DNA of 46,819 nt from JBFWUW01 sp050247075 (GCA_050247075.1 JBFWUW010000058.1:1-46819); one strand, 5' to 3'. Shown: positions 34,484 through 42,929, numbered from the stretch's first letter. The notes: generated from the sequence alone by a model not told the origin. A program made the numbers and translations.

Positions 34484-36487
34484 ATGAGCGTTTCTCTCTC
34501 ACAAGTCCAAAATCAAGAATCGAAAATCGAAAACGCCTCGCTCTATCGCCGCATGCGGCTTATTCGGCAATGCGAGGAGCAACTGGCCAGGCTGCATCAG
34601 CGGGGGGTGGTGCATGGGGCATGCCATACTTACGTGGGGCAAGAGGCGATTGCCTCGGCCGTCTGTGCCCACCTGACACCCCAAGACGTGGTCTTTAGCA
34701 CGCATCGGGGACATGGCCATGCCTTGGCCAAGGGCATGCCACCGAGCGAACTCATGGCCGAACTGTTGGGCCGCGCCACGGGCTGTTCGCAGGGGCGCGG
34801 CGGCTCGATGCATCTGTTTTCGCCCGAGATCGGCATGATGGGGACCAGCGGCATCGTGGCCCCATGTATCCTTCAAGCAGCCGGGGCGGGCTACAGCTTT
34901 AAGGTTCGCGGGTTGGAGCATGTGGGCGTGGCGTTCTTTGGCGACGGGGCGGTCAACAACGGCGCATTCCACGAAGGTCTGAACATGGCCAGCATCTGGC
35001 GACTGCCGGTGCTGTTCATCTGCGAGAACAACCAGTTTGCCACCGAAGTCCCTTTCAGTTATTCCAGCGGCAACCCCAGCGTCGGCAACCGGGGCTCGGC
35101 TTATGGCATTCCCGGTTTTGAACTGGACGGCAACGACGCCATCGCTATCCGCGAGGTTGCCGGCCAGGCGGTAGCCCGCGCCCGCGCCGGCGAGGGACCG
35201 ACGCTGATCGAGTGCAAAACTTACCGCACGCGGGCCCATGCCGAGGGGATGGGCGACTTCACCTACCGCACGCGCGAGGATGTCGAGGATTGGAAGAAAC
35301 GCTGCCCCATCGCCCGGTTGCGGGCCTACCTGATTGAGGAGGGGTATGCGACCGAGTCCGAACTTGATGCCATCGACCAGGAGGTGGCCGAGGAAGTCGC
35401 GGCGGCGCAATCGTTCGCGGAAAACAGCCCCTGGCCCGAGGCAGCCACCGCGGCCGACCACGTTTACGCCGTGCCAGCTACCGTGCCAGCGGCACCGCCG
35501 ACCGGCGACACGCGCGAGTTAACCTTTTCCAAGGCCACGCACGAGGCCCTGGCCGAGGAAATGGAGAGCAATCCGGCCATTTTCGTGATGGGCGAGGGGA
35601 TAGGCAAACGGGGGGGCAACTTCAACACGACGGTCGGCTTGTACGAAAAGTTCGGCCCGGTGCGGCTGTGCGATACGCCCATCTGCGAACGCGGCTTTGT
35701 CGGCCTGGGCTGCGGCGCGGCCATGACCGGCGCACGCCCGGTTATCGACTTCATGTTTGCCGATTTCGTCCTTGATGCCATCGGTGAAATCTTGAACCAG
35801 ATCGCCAAAATGCAATACATGAGCAGCGGCCGGCTGAAGATGCCCATTCTGCTGCGGGGCTGCATCGGTATTGGCCACTCGGCGGCCACGCACCACTCCG
35901 GCAATTACTACCCGCTGTACGGCCATTTTCCTGGGTTGCGGGTGGTGGTGCCGTCCAACCCCTACGATGCCAAGGGGCTGATGAAGCACGCCTTGCGTTG
36001 CCAGGACCCAGTCATTTTCTTGGAACACCGGGAGATTCTTTCCGTCAAAGGCCAGGTGCCGGCGGGCGATTACGAGTTACCGTTTGGACAGGCCGCCATT
36101 GTTCGGCCGGGCACCGATGTGACCGTCGTCGCGCTGGCCCGCATGGTCCACCTTTCGCTGGCCGCGGCCGAACAACTGTCCGCCGAGGGGGTTTCGGTCG
36201 AAGTGATCGACCCCCGCACCGTGGCACCGTTGGATACCGACACCATCTTGAAATCAGTGGCCAAGACCGGCCGGCTATTAATCGTGGATGAAGCCTTTGC
36301 CCCGTTTGGCCTGGGGGCGGAAATCGCGGCACAAGCGGCCGACCGCGGATTCGACGATCTCGACGCTCCCATCCGCCGCGTCAACGGCCTGCACGCCCCC
36401 ACCCCGTACAGTCCGCCGCTAGAAGCCGCCGTCGTCCCCACGCCCGACCAGGTGCTGCAAGCCATACGGGAGTTGATGGAAGAATAG
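34484..36487 (+). CDS. 2-oxo acid dehydrogenase E1, alpha and beta fused
   Basis: Encodes 667 residues. It decarboxylates a 2-oxo acid with thiamine diphosphate and passes the acyl group to lipoyl-E2. The alpha part (about 19-335) has GVVHGACHTYVGQEAIASAV, HRGHGHALAKG, GRGGSMH and the ThDP motif GDGAVNNG (153-160) ending with CENN. The beta part (about 345-667) starts ELTFSKATHEALAEEM and has GEGIGKRGG, GFVGLGCGAAMTGARPV and FLEHREI. In most bacteria these are separate genes. Whether pyruvate, acetoin or branched-chain 2-oxo acids are used cannot be decided. Residues 8-18 are encoded by a family D repeat. The E2 gene starts 72 bases downstream. Confidence 0.92.
   Translation: MSVSLSQVQNQESKIENASLYRRMRLIRQCEEQLARLHQRGVVHGACHTYVGQEAIASAVCAHLTPQDVVFSTHRGHGHALAKGMPPSELMAELLGRATGCSQGRGGSMHLFSPEIGMMGTSGIVAPCILQAAGAGYSFKVRGLEHVGVAFFGDGAVNNGAFHEGLNMASIWRLPVLFICENNQFATEVPFSYSSGNPSVGNRGSAYGIPGFELDGNDAIAIREVAGQAVARARAGEGPTLIECKTYRTRAHAEGMGDFTYRTREDVEDWKKRCPIARLRAYLIEEGYATESELDAIDQEVAEEVAAAQSFAENSPWPEAATAADHVYAVPATVPAAPPTGDTRELTFSKATHEALAEEMESNPAIFVMGEGIGKRGGNFNTTVGLYEKFGPVRLCDTPICERGFVGLGCGAAMTGARPVIDFMFADFVLDAIGEILNQIAKMQYMSSGRLKMPILLRGCIGIGHSAATHHSGNYYPLYGHFPGLRVVVPSNPYDAKGLMKHALRCQDPVIFLEHREILSVKGQVPAGDYELPFGQAAIVRPGTDVTVVALARMVHLSLAAAEQLSAEGVSVEVIDPRTVAPLDTDTILKSVAKTGRLLIVDEAFAPFGLGAEIAAQAADRGFDDLDAPIRRVNGLHAPTPYSPPLEAAVVPTPDQVLQAIRELMEE
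34505..34534. repeat. Family D repeat translated in the E1 N-terminus
   Basis: GTCCAAAATCAAGAATCGAA then AATCGAAAAC, close to the family D runs at 36492 and 36588. Here it is in frame and encodes residues 8-18 of the E1 protein. Confidence 0.65.
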
Positions 36488-36491
36488 TTTC

Positions 36492-36523
36492 ATTTTGGAT
36501 TTTTGATTTTCGATTTTGGATTG
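36492..36523. repeat. Family D repeat, left arm of an inverted pair
   Basis: ATTTTGGATTTTTGATTTTC then GATTTTGGATTG, starting 5 bases after the E1 stop. It is complementary to 36588-36620 at 29 of 32 positions and so could form a very long stem around the E2 start codon. Confidence 0.75.
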
Positions 36524-36559
36524 ATTGAGCGATGCGTTGGGCCGTTGGTTGATGCGAAC

Positions 36560-38002
36560 ATGAGAATAGGCGGTGCCCCCTTGTCTGCAATCGAAAATCA
36601 AAAATCGAAAATCCAAAATCCGATCACTGTTCCCCGCCTTGGCTGGTCGATGGAAGAGGGGACGTTTGGCGGTTGGCTCAAGCAAGATGGCGACGCGGTG
36701 CGGCCGGGCGATCCGTTGTTCATTCTGGAAGGCGAGAAGGCCGCGCAAGATATTGAGTCGCTCGATGCCGGCATTCTGCGCATTCCGCCCGACGCCCCCC
36801 AGGCCGGCCAAACGGTGAAAGTCGGACAGGTGTTGGCTTATTTGGAGGGAGCCGAGGCCGGGGAAACGATGGCCGGGCAGACTTCCGCTATGGCGAATGC
36901 TGGTTCCACCGCCAGTACGCCGACGCCGGCCCTCACCCCAGCCCTCTCCCAGAGAGAGATGGGACCGTCTTCGCCAGCCGCGTCGGTTACACCTACGGCT
37001 AGCCCGTCGGTGCGGCGAATGGCTCGCGAGAGAGGGCTTGACCTGGCGGCGATCTCCGCCAGCGGCACGGGGGGCCACGTTACCGCCGATGATGTCATTT
37101 CCGCCCGCCAGCAGACCAATGGCGGGCGGCCAGGGCGATTGCCCATTTCCCCCAGAGCACGGCGGGCAGCCCGCGAGCTGAACGTCGATCCTGGCCAGAT
37201 CGTGGGGAGCGGACGCGGTGGCCGCATTCGCGAACGCGACGTTCGGGCGGCCCTTCCCACGGCAGCCAACCACGATCGTCCAGGAACGAACGGCCCAATT
37301 AATACTGTCTCTGGCGAACTGCTGCCCCTGACCGCGTTGCGCCGCACGATCGCGGCCAGAATGTCGGCCGCCGTGCATCAGGCGGCACCCGTCACGCTGC
37401 ATACCTTGGCCGACGCCACGAATCTGATGGGCCTGCGGCAACAATATCGCGCCGCGGCCGCTGCCGATACCGAGGCCTGGGCGGTCCCCTCGTACACCGA
37501 CATCATCGTCAAACTGGCGGCCGCGGCGCTTGCACGGCATCCAGCGCTGACCTGGCAGTGGCGCGATGAAGGACTCTTCCAGCCCCAGGGAATGCATCTG
37601 GCGGTGGCCGTCGATACGCCAGCCGGTTTATTGGCACCAGTCCTCCGTGATGTTGGCCAGCGGACGTTGCGGCAAGTCTCGCAAGAGATGGCGCGGCTAG
37701 TTGAAGGCGCTCGCGCCGGCCGGTTGCAGGCCGACGAATTGCAAGGGGGCGTGTTCACGGTTACCAATCTGGGCATGTTTGGCATCGGCCACTTCACCCC
37801 CATCCTAAACCTGCCCCAGTCGGCCATTCTCGGTGTGGGCCACATCCGCCAAGAGCCTGCCATTATCGACGGGCAACTTCAATCGCGTAGCATCCTCTCC
37901 CTCAGCCTGACCTTCGACCACCGCGCGATCGACGGCGCACCCGCCGCCCGCTTCCTGCAAACTCTGAATCAGTTCATCGAGCAGCCAGCGGCATGGAGCT
38001 AG
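36560..38002 (+). CDS. 2-oxo acid dehydrogenase E2 (dihydrolipoyl acyltransferase)
   Basis: Encodes 480 residues. The lipoyl domain (about 21-98) has ITVPRLGWSMEEG and the lipoylated Lys60 in LEGEKAAQD. Two peripheral-subunit-binding segments follow: 149-185 (SVRRMARERGLDL, GTGGHVTADDV) and 196-231 (SPRARRAARELNVD, GRGGRIRERDV); one is usual. The catalytic domain (about 255-480) ends with LSLTFDHRAIDGAPAARFL, the DHRxxDG motif. It accepts the acyl group from E1 and transfers it to CoA; an E3 gene is not in the window. Residues 9-20 come from a family D repeat and 124-135 from a family F repeat. No Shine-Dalgarno precedes ATG 36560; an upstream TTG (36503) is less likely. Confidence 0.9.
   Translation: MRIGGAPLSAIENQKSKIQNPITVPRLGWSMEEGTFGGWLKQDGDAVRPGDPLFILEGEKAAQDIESLDAGILRIPPDAPQAGQTVKVGQVLAYLEGAEAGETMAGQTSAMANAGSTASTPTPALTPALSQREMGPSSPAASVTPTASPSVRRMARERGLDLAAISASGTGGHVTADDVISARQQTNGGRPGRLPISPRARRAARELNVDPGQIVGSGRGGRIRERDVRAALPTAANHDRPGTNGPINTVSGELLPLTALRRTIAARMSAAVHQAAPVTLHTLADATNLMGLRQQYRAAAAADTEAWAVPSYTDIIVKLAAAALARHPALTWQWRDEGLFQPQGMHLAVAVDTPAGLLAPVLRDVGQRTLRQVSQEMARLVEGARAGRLQADELQGGVFTVTNLGMFGIGHFTPILNLPQSAILGVGHIRQEPAIIDGQLQSRSILSLSLTFDHRAIDGAPAARFLQTLNQFIEQPAAWS
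36588..36620. repeat. Family D repeat, right arm, translated in E2
   Basis: CAATCGAAAATCAAAAATCG then AAAATCCAAAATC. It is read in frame as IENQKSKIQN between the start codon and the lipoyl domain. Confidence 0.75.
36930..36963. repeat. Family F repeat translated in the E2 linker
   Basis: CCCTCACCCCAGCCCTCTCC then CAGAGAGAGATGGG encodes LTPALSQREMG in the linker after the lipoyl domain. The LTPALSQRE peptide is one I know from repeated DNA in many bacterial genomes, normally outside genes. Confidence 0.65.
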
Positions 38003-38012
38003 GGAAAGGCGG

Positions 38013-38049
38013 ATTAGCTGTCAGCGGAGAAGCTGTCAGCCGTCAGCTA
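38013..38049. repeat. Family A repeat
   Basis: ATTAGCTGTCAGCGGAGAAG then CTGTCAGCCGTCAGCTAG, 10 bases after the E2 stop and followed by a family E run. Confidence 0.65.
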
Positions 38050-38062
38050 GGAGTATTCTTTC

Positions 38063-38100
38063 TGAACAACGAACACCGAACACTGAACACTGAGAACTTC
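38063..38100. repeat. Family E repeat (GAACACTGAACACTG)
   Basis: TGAACAACGAACACCGAACA then CTGAACACTGAGAACTTC, about five units of seven or eight bases. It lies about 40 bases upstream of the amidase start. Confidence 0.65.
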
Positions 38101-38142
38101 CCTATTCTTTTGCCATCCCGCACTTGCCGCTATATTCGCGGC

Positions 38143-39507
38143 ATGAAAACGACCAACCAAGAACCGCTGACCATTCACGAGGCCGCTGCCCAGTTGAGGG
38201 CCAAAACTTGCAAATCGGCCGATTTGGTCGCCCAATGCCTGGCCCGCATCGCCAGCATGGAACCGCAAGTAAAGGCCTGGGTTGTGGTCGATGCCGACGG
38301 TGCCCGCCAGCAAGCGGCCCGTGCTGACCAGGAACTGGCCGCCGGCAATGATCGCGGGCCGTTGCATGGGATACCGATTGGCATCAAGGATATCGTCGAT
38401 GTGGAGGGCTTTCCCACGCGGGCCGGTTCCCCGTTGACCGACTCCGCGGCCGCTGCGGTAGACGCTACGATCGTGGCCCGCTTGCGGCAGGCTGGCGCCG
38501 TGATCTTGGGCAAGACCGTAACGACTGAGTTCGCCAGCTTCGATCCGCCGGTCACCCGCAACCCTTGGAATTTGGAGCGCACGCCGGGCGGTTCCAGCAG
38601 CGGTTCGGCAGCGGCTTTGGCAGTGGGAATGTGCCTGGGAGCCATCGGTTCGCAGACGGGCGGCTCCATCACCCGGCCAGCCAGCTATTGCGGCGTAACC
38701 GGTTTGAAGCCCACCTATGGCCGCGTTAGCCTGGCCGGCATTGTACCGCTGGCGTTTGGGCTGGATCACCCTGGGCCGATGGCGCGCTGCGTGGCCGATC
38801 TGGCAACCATGTTGCGGGCCATTGCCGGTGACGACCCGCGCGATCCGCTGGCAGATGTTGAACCGGTCGCCGATTATGCTTCACGGTTGGCTCTGCAAGA
38901 GGGGCCGCCCCGGCTGGGATTGGTCGAGCGGTTCTTTGTCGATACGGCCGACGCGGCGGTGCAGAGTGCCATGTCGCGGACGGTCAGCCTGCTTCGTAGC
39001 CAAGGGGCGGAAATCAGCACGGCGGAACTGCCCGCCAGTTTTGAACAGACGTACGCCATGCATCGCCGCTTGATGGCGGTGGGCGCGGCCGATTTTCATC
39101 GCCGCTGGTTTCCGCGGCAGCGACAACAATATGGGCCTAAGATTGCATCGCTACTGGATGAAGGCATGGCGATATCCGCCATCGACTACGCCGAAGCCGT
39201 GGCTCATCAGGCGCGGTACAAAGGAGAGATCAAGCTGGCGCTCAAGCAATTCGACGCACTCATCATGCCCGCCACCCCCACTACAGCGCCTCCCGCCGAC
39301 AGTACGGGCGAGCCGCGGTTTAACTCGCAGTGGAGCTATTCCGGCTTGCCGGTGGCATCGCTGCCGGTGGAACTGGCGGAAGACGGGCTGCCCGTCTGCG
39401 TGCAATTGGTCGGCGGGCCGCTTGCCGAGGGGCCGCTGCTGGCGGCTGCCGCCTGGTGCGAGCGGGCCGTTTGCTTTCAAGCTCGGCCCGCCATGTGGGG
39501 CCAATAA
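38143..39507 (+). CDS. Amidase signature family hydrolase
   Basis: Encodes 454 residues. The Ser-cisSer-Lys triad is visible: Lys82 in GIPIGIKDIVDVEG, cis-Ser151 in TPGGSSSGSAAALA and nucleophile Ser175 in GSQTGGSITRPAS, with the 24-residue spacing between the serines that the family shows. SYCGVTGLKPTYGRVS follows. It should hydrolyse a carboxylic amide. It could be a GatA-like subunit, but no gatB or gatC is adjacent, so a stand-alone amidase is preferred. The in-frame extension to 37993 would translate repeat families A and E and is rejected. The alpha/beta hydrolase gene starts 4 bases after its stop. Confidence 0.92.
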   Translation: MKTTNQEPLTIHEAAAQLRAKTCKSADLVAQCLARIASMEPQVKAWVVVDADGARQQAARADQELAAGNDRGPLHGIPIGIKDIVDVEGFPTRAGSPLTDSAAAAVDATIVARLRQAGAVILGKTVTTEFASFDPPVTRNPWNLERTPGGSSSGSAAALAVGMCLGAIGSQTGGSITRPASYCGVTGLKPTYGRVSLAGIVPLAFGLDHPGPMARCVADLATMLRAIAGDDPRDPLADVEPVADYASRLALQEGPPRLGLVERFFVDTADAAVQSAMSRTVSLLRSQGAEISTAELPASFEQTYAMHRRLMAVGAADFHRRWFPRQRQQYGPKIASLLDEGMAISAIDYAEAVAHQARYKGEIKLALKQFDALIMPATPTTAPPADSTGEPRFNSQWSYSGLPVASLPVELAEDGLPVCVQLVGGPLAEGPLLAAAAWCERAVCFQARPAMWGQ

Positions 39508-39511
39508 CGCC

Positions 39512-40318
39512 ATGCCTTACTGGCCGCACGATGGGTTGCAGTTTCGCTACCGGGAAGTGGGGGGCGGGCTGCCGTTTGTGTTTCAGCACGGGTTGGGGGG
39601 CGATGTCAACCAGCCGCTAAGCCTGTTCGTGCCGCCGCCGGGAATTCGCGCCTTGTCACTCGATACGCGCGGCCACGGGCTGACCATGCCGTTGGGACCG
39701 GAGGAAAAGATTGGCATCGCGCAGTCGGCCGATGACCTGGTGGCCTGGCTGGATTATCTGCGAGTTGCCCGCGTGGTCGTCGGCGGGATTTCCATGGGTG
39801 CGGCCATTGCCCTGAATGTAACGCTGCGCTACCCCGAGCGCGTGATGGGACTGGTGTTGTCGCGGCCGGCCTGGCTGGATGGGCCGATGCAGCATATCGC
39901 CGACCTGTTTGGCCAGGTCGCCCGCTTGATTCGCGAGGCTGGCCCTGACGAAGGCTATCGGCTCTATCAACAGACTGACGAATACCGCCAGATGCTGGCC
40001 GAATCGCCCGATTGCGCCGCCGGATTGCTGGCGCAATTTCAACATCATCGGGCGGCGGAAACCGTCTGCAAGCTAGAACGGATTCCTCGCGATGCTCCTT
40101 GCCACGATCTCAACCAGCTTGCGGCCATCGCCGTTCCCACGCTCATCCTGGCCAACCTGCAAGACCCGATCCATCCCTTCACCTACGGCCAGGCCCTGGC
40201 CGAACGCATCCCCCACGCCGAATTCCGCGAACTCACCCCCAAGTCCATCAGCCTCGACCGCTATGCCGCCGAAACCCAACGCCACCTGGTGGAGTTTCTA
40301 ACGCAAAACTTCCTCTAA
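39512..40318 (+). CDS. Alpha/beta hydrolase
   Basis: Encodes 268 residues. QHGLGG (oxyanion region), DTRGHG and the nucleophile elbow GGISMGAA with its Ser are the standard alpha/beta-hydrolase features. LILANLQDPIHPF carries the acidic triad residue, and the His near SISLDRYAAETQRHLVEF completes the set. A cap region lies between (about 125-200). The substrate is unknown. It starts 4 bases after the amidase stop, so the two are likely translated from one mRNA and may act on related amide or ester substrates. The upstream overlapping frame from 39131 is a shadow of the amidase. Confidence 0.88.
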   Translation: MPYWPHDGLQFRYREVGGGLPFVFQHGLGGDVNQPLSLFVPPPGIRALSLDTRGHGLTMPLGPEEKIGIAQSADDLVAWLDYLRVARVVVGGISMGAAIALNVTLRYPERVMGLVLSRPAWLDGPMQHIADLFGQVARLIREAGPDEGYRLYQQTDEYRQMLAESPDCAAGLLAQFQHHRAAETVCKLERIPRDAPCHDLNQLAAIAVPTLILANLQDPIHPFTYGQALAERIPHAEFRELTPKSISLDRYAAETQRHLVEFLTQNFL

Positions 40319-40320
40319 TC

Positions 40321-40346
40321 ACCCTTTCATCCTTCCGCCTTCCCTC
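40321..40346. repeat. Family C repeat abutting a start codon
   Basis: ACCCTTTCATCCTTCCGCCT then TCCCTC fills nearly the whole gap between the hydrolase stop and the ATG at 40347, with no Shine-Dalgarno. Confidence 0.65.
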
Positions 40347-40994
40347 ATGACTTCCTTGCTCGATCAATTCGACCTCGTCGATGAAACCGTCACCGCCGCC
40401 GGCGTGGCTTATCAAATGTTGCACCCTCGCAGTGCGGACGATTTGATTGACGAGGAAGATTTCAAACGCGATGAGCGGATTCCGTATTGGGCCGAAATCT
40501 GGCCCTCGGCCAGGGTGTTGGCCGAACGCATCGGCCAGATGCGGGGAGAGGGCCGCCAGTTTTTGGAAATGGGCTGCGCGGTCGGCATGGTTTCCACGGT
40601 CGCCTCGCGCGTGGGCTTTGAAGTCTTGGCAACCGACTACTACGAAGAAGCCTTATCGTTTGCCCAGATCAATGCCGTCCGCAACTCCGCCCCCGAACCG
40701 CAAGTGCGGTTGCTGGACTGGCGGCGTTGGCCCCAGGACTTGCCGCGTTTCGACGTGGTGGCGGCTTCGGATGTGATCTACGAGAAAGAGTACCCGGCGT
40801 TGGTGGCCGAGGCCTTTCTGCGGTCGCTAGCCCCGCAAGGCTTGGGACTGTTTAGCGATCCTGGGCGGCGGAATCTGCCAGCCTTCGTGGCCGAGTGCCG
40901 CAATCGCGGGCTGAAAATTGAATGCGTGGACAATGTTCCCTACGACGACGGCAATCTCAAGCCGACCGTGCAGGTGTTTGAGATCCGGCGGTAA
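40347..40994 (+). CDS. Class I SAM methyltransferase (METTL21/nicotinamide-methyltransferase-like)
   Basis: Encodes 215 residues. FLEMGCAVGMVSTVASRVG is motif I, EVLATDYYEEAL is the acidic strand-2 end, VRLLDWRRWP is motif II and FDVVAASDVIYEKEYPALV is motif IV with the DVIYE pattern. The set is typical of the family that includes small protein-lysine methyltransferases such as METTL21. PYWAEIWPSARVLAE before motif I is also characteristic. The target is unknown. It starts directly after a family C repeat. It may be co-transcribed with the amidase and hydrolase. Confidence 0.85.
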   Translation: MTSLLDQFDLVDETVTAAGVAYQMLHPRSADDLIDEEDFKRDERIPYWAEIWPSARVLAERIGQMRGEGRQFLEMGCAVGMVSTVASRVGFEVLATDYYEEALSFAQINAVRNSAPEPQVRLLDWRRWPQDLPRFDVVAASDVIYEKEYPALVAEAFLRSLAPQGLGLFSDPGRRNLPAFVAECRNRGLKIECVDNVPYDDGNLKPTVQVFEIRR

Positions 40995-41129
40995 TTCCTC
41001 GCGTTGTACATTCAGGACAACCGGGCCGGGAGTCGACGTCGATGAGCGGAGTGAACGGGAAACGCTATGCGGACGAGGGTTCATCCCATCTTTATCCGCT
41101 CGTGAAAAACGACGGACGCAAATTCCCGC

Positions 41130-42467
41130 TTAGCTATCTCGGCGCTCGGTTTTCGCATGGCGGAGCAGCAACGGACGCCCGAACAAGGCGATAACTATCA
41201 ACAGGCCGAGAAATACGAGCGCAAATAGGTCGGTTTCGATCAAACGTACAACAAGAGCAACGGACGCGGCCGCCCCAGCCAGCGCACCTGGCCCCGTAAC
41301 TATCCGCAAGCCTGCCCGCTTCAGAAAAGCGAGCGAGCAGACAACGGCAAACGTGAAAAGAAACGCGAGGCTAGCGGCCTCAACGAGGGTGGTGAGCGTA
41401 CCCACCGCGGCAAGGACCGCGGCCGCCGTACCCAGCCCGATCACCGCCCGAACCGGAATACCCGCCGCATTCTTGTGAGCCATGGCGGCGGGCAGTTCCC
41501 CATCCGCGGCGACTGTATGCGCGAGACGTGCCGTGGCAAAGAGGGTGGCGTTGATGGCCGACCCGGTGGAGAATGCCGCCGCAATCGTGACGGCAACGAG
41601 GCCAAAGGTTCCCAAAGCCTTTTGCCCCGCGATGGCCAACGCAACTTCCTTGTGTTTCACGACCTGATCGGCTCCGATCAGCATCGCGGTGCCGAGCGCA
41701 ACGATGACATAGACGCCGATCACCACGACGATCGCCGACAGGACCGCGCGAGGTAGAGTCTTGAGCGGGTCGCGGATCTCGTCGTAGTCGTAGGTCAGCA
41801 GTTGAAATCCCTCATAGGCCATGAACACCGATGCCGCGCCGAATAGCGCTGCGCCAATCCCGGTGTCCGGCGGAACACCGCGCGAGAGCATCGCGGAATC
41901 CCATTGCGAAAGGCCCCAGCCTGCTAGTCCCACCAGCACAGTCAGCTTGAACCATACGAGAAACACCTCAACCACGCCAACCTCACCGACACCCCGCAAG
42001 TTCAGCACGATGAACACTGCCACGATGGCAATTCCGGTCACACGCGGGAACCACGGCCCGAGACCCACGACATGTCCCAGGTACTGCCCAAAGGTAAAGG
42101 CATACACCGCGTTGGTGAGGACGTACCCGACGATTAGCACCCATGACAGGCTGCCGGCGAAGCCTTTGGCATTGGCCTTGCGGAGAAAAGTGAACGCGCC
42201 ACCCCCTTCGCCGTAATGGGCGGCCAGTTTCACGTAGCTATACCCTGCGGCTAGTGCTATCAAACCCGCGGCTAAAAAGCTAAGCCATGCCCATGCGCCG
42301 GCGATTCCAACAACGACGCCGAGTGTCGAAAAGATGCCGCCACCAATCATACCGCCAACGGCCATCGACCATGCGCCGCTGTAGCCCAGTTTTGATGCAG
42401 GCTGATTCACGTTGAAGACCATCCGCGGAGTACGGTGCGGTAAAACGGTTGCGGAAACCGCGGTCAT
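41130..42467 (-). CDS. APC superfamily amino acid permease
   Basis: Encodes about 445 residues with 11-12 membrane helices. GYSGAWSMAVGGMIGGGIFS is the first helix with the consensus G-x-G-I-F substrate loop, and the fifth to sixth helix region (SVFMAYEGFQLLTYDYDEI) has the E-G-F motif. It would import or exchange amino acids through the inner membrane, driven by the proton or sodium gradient. Start is uncertain (42467 or 42422; none has a good ribosome-binding site). Base use looks less GC-biased than neighbours, which could mean acquisition from outside, though I could not calculate it. Confidence 0.87.
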   Translation of the reverse strand: MTAVSATVLPHRTPRMVFNVNQPASKLGYSGAWSMAVGGMIGGGIFSTLGVVVGIAGAWAWLSFLAAGLIALAAGYSYVKLAAHYGEGGGAFTFLRKANAKGFAGSLSWVLIVGYVLTNAVYAFTFGQYLGHVVGLGPWFPRVTGIAIVAVFIVLNLRGVGEVGVVEVFLVWFKLTVLVGLAGWGLSQWDSAMLSRGVPPDTGIGAALFGAASVFMAYEGFQLLTYDYDEIRDPLKTLPRAVLSAIVVVIGVYVIVALGTAMLIGADQVVKHKEVALAIAGQKALGTFGLVAVTIAAAFSTGSAINATLFATARLAHTVAADGELPAAMAHKNAAGIPVRAVIGLGTAAAVLAAVGTLTTLVEAASLAFLFTFAVVCSLAFLKRAGLRIVTGPGALAGAAASVALVVRLIETDLFALVFLGLLIVIALFGRPLLLRHAKTERRDS

Positions 42468-42929
42468 CGGGGTTGATACTAATGCAAGGCACGAAGCGAC
42501 CGGTGATTTCGGTTCACTGCATCGTTCATTCACTCGCACGCTGAGGCCGCAACTTCAGCATAACAGCCATCGGAAGGAGTATTTTGCGTGGTTTCAGCCT
42601 TTTGGCAAGCTGCTACAGTCGTAGCCTTCGTGGCTTGGCTTAAAGAAAATGTGATGTCATGTAGCGACCCCTCATACTCGAACTTGACCAAAAGTCTGAT
42701 GTGCCTGGCAGCGGATTGTAGCGACTCTGACGGCGGTGCCGATTGTGCAATCGTGATTGGCCGGCGTAGCACGTTTTTGACGATTCCAGGGAAGGAATGG
42801 CCGGCTGACGTTCGATTTTCTAGATAGCGAACCACATGTGTGACAACGCCGCCGGTTTCGCTGGGACGAAGCTAGAAATCCGCCAGGTCGGGACGATCTG
42901 GCGTCACTGTTCACGGAGGAACACACAAG
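42468..42929. other. Intergenic region, nothing recognised
   Basis: Over 390 bases between divergent genes, the permease and the cysteine-rich protein. A 79-codon frame at 42588-42827 has no start signal and is low in protein character. Only the GGAGG at 42915 (ribosome-binding site of the next gene) is recognised. Confidence 0.5.

Noticed and set aside
38143..39507. Amidase as GatA of the amidotransferase
   Set aside because: Motifs allow it, but gatB and gatC are not adjacent, and the amidase pairs with an alpha/beta hydrolase instead.
39131..39511. In-frame upstream extension of the alpha/beta hydrolase
   Set aside because: It overlaps the amidase in another frame and is Trp/Arg/Pro-rich; the hydrolase fold begins at 39512.
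42588..42827. 79-codon open frame upstream of the cysteine-rich gene
   Set aside because: No start signal and no recognisable pattern; the region is better explained as divergent promoter space.
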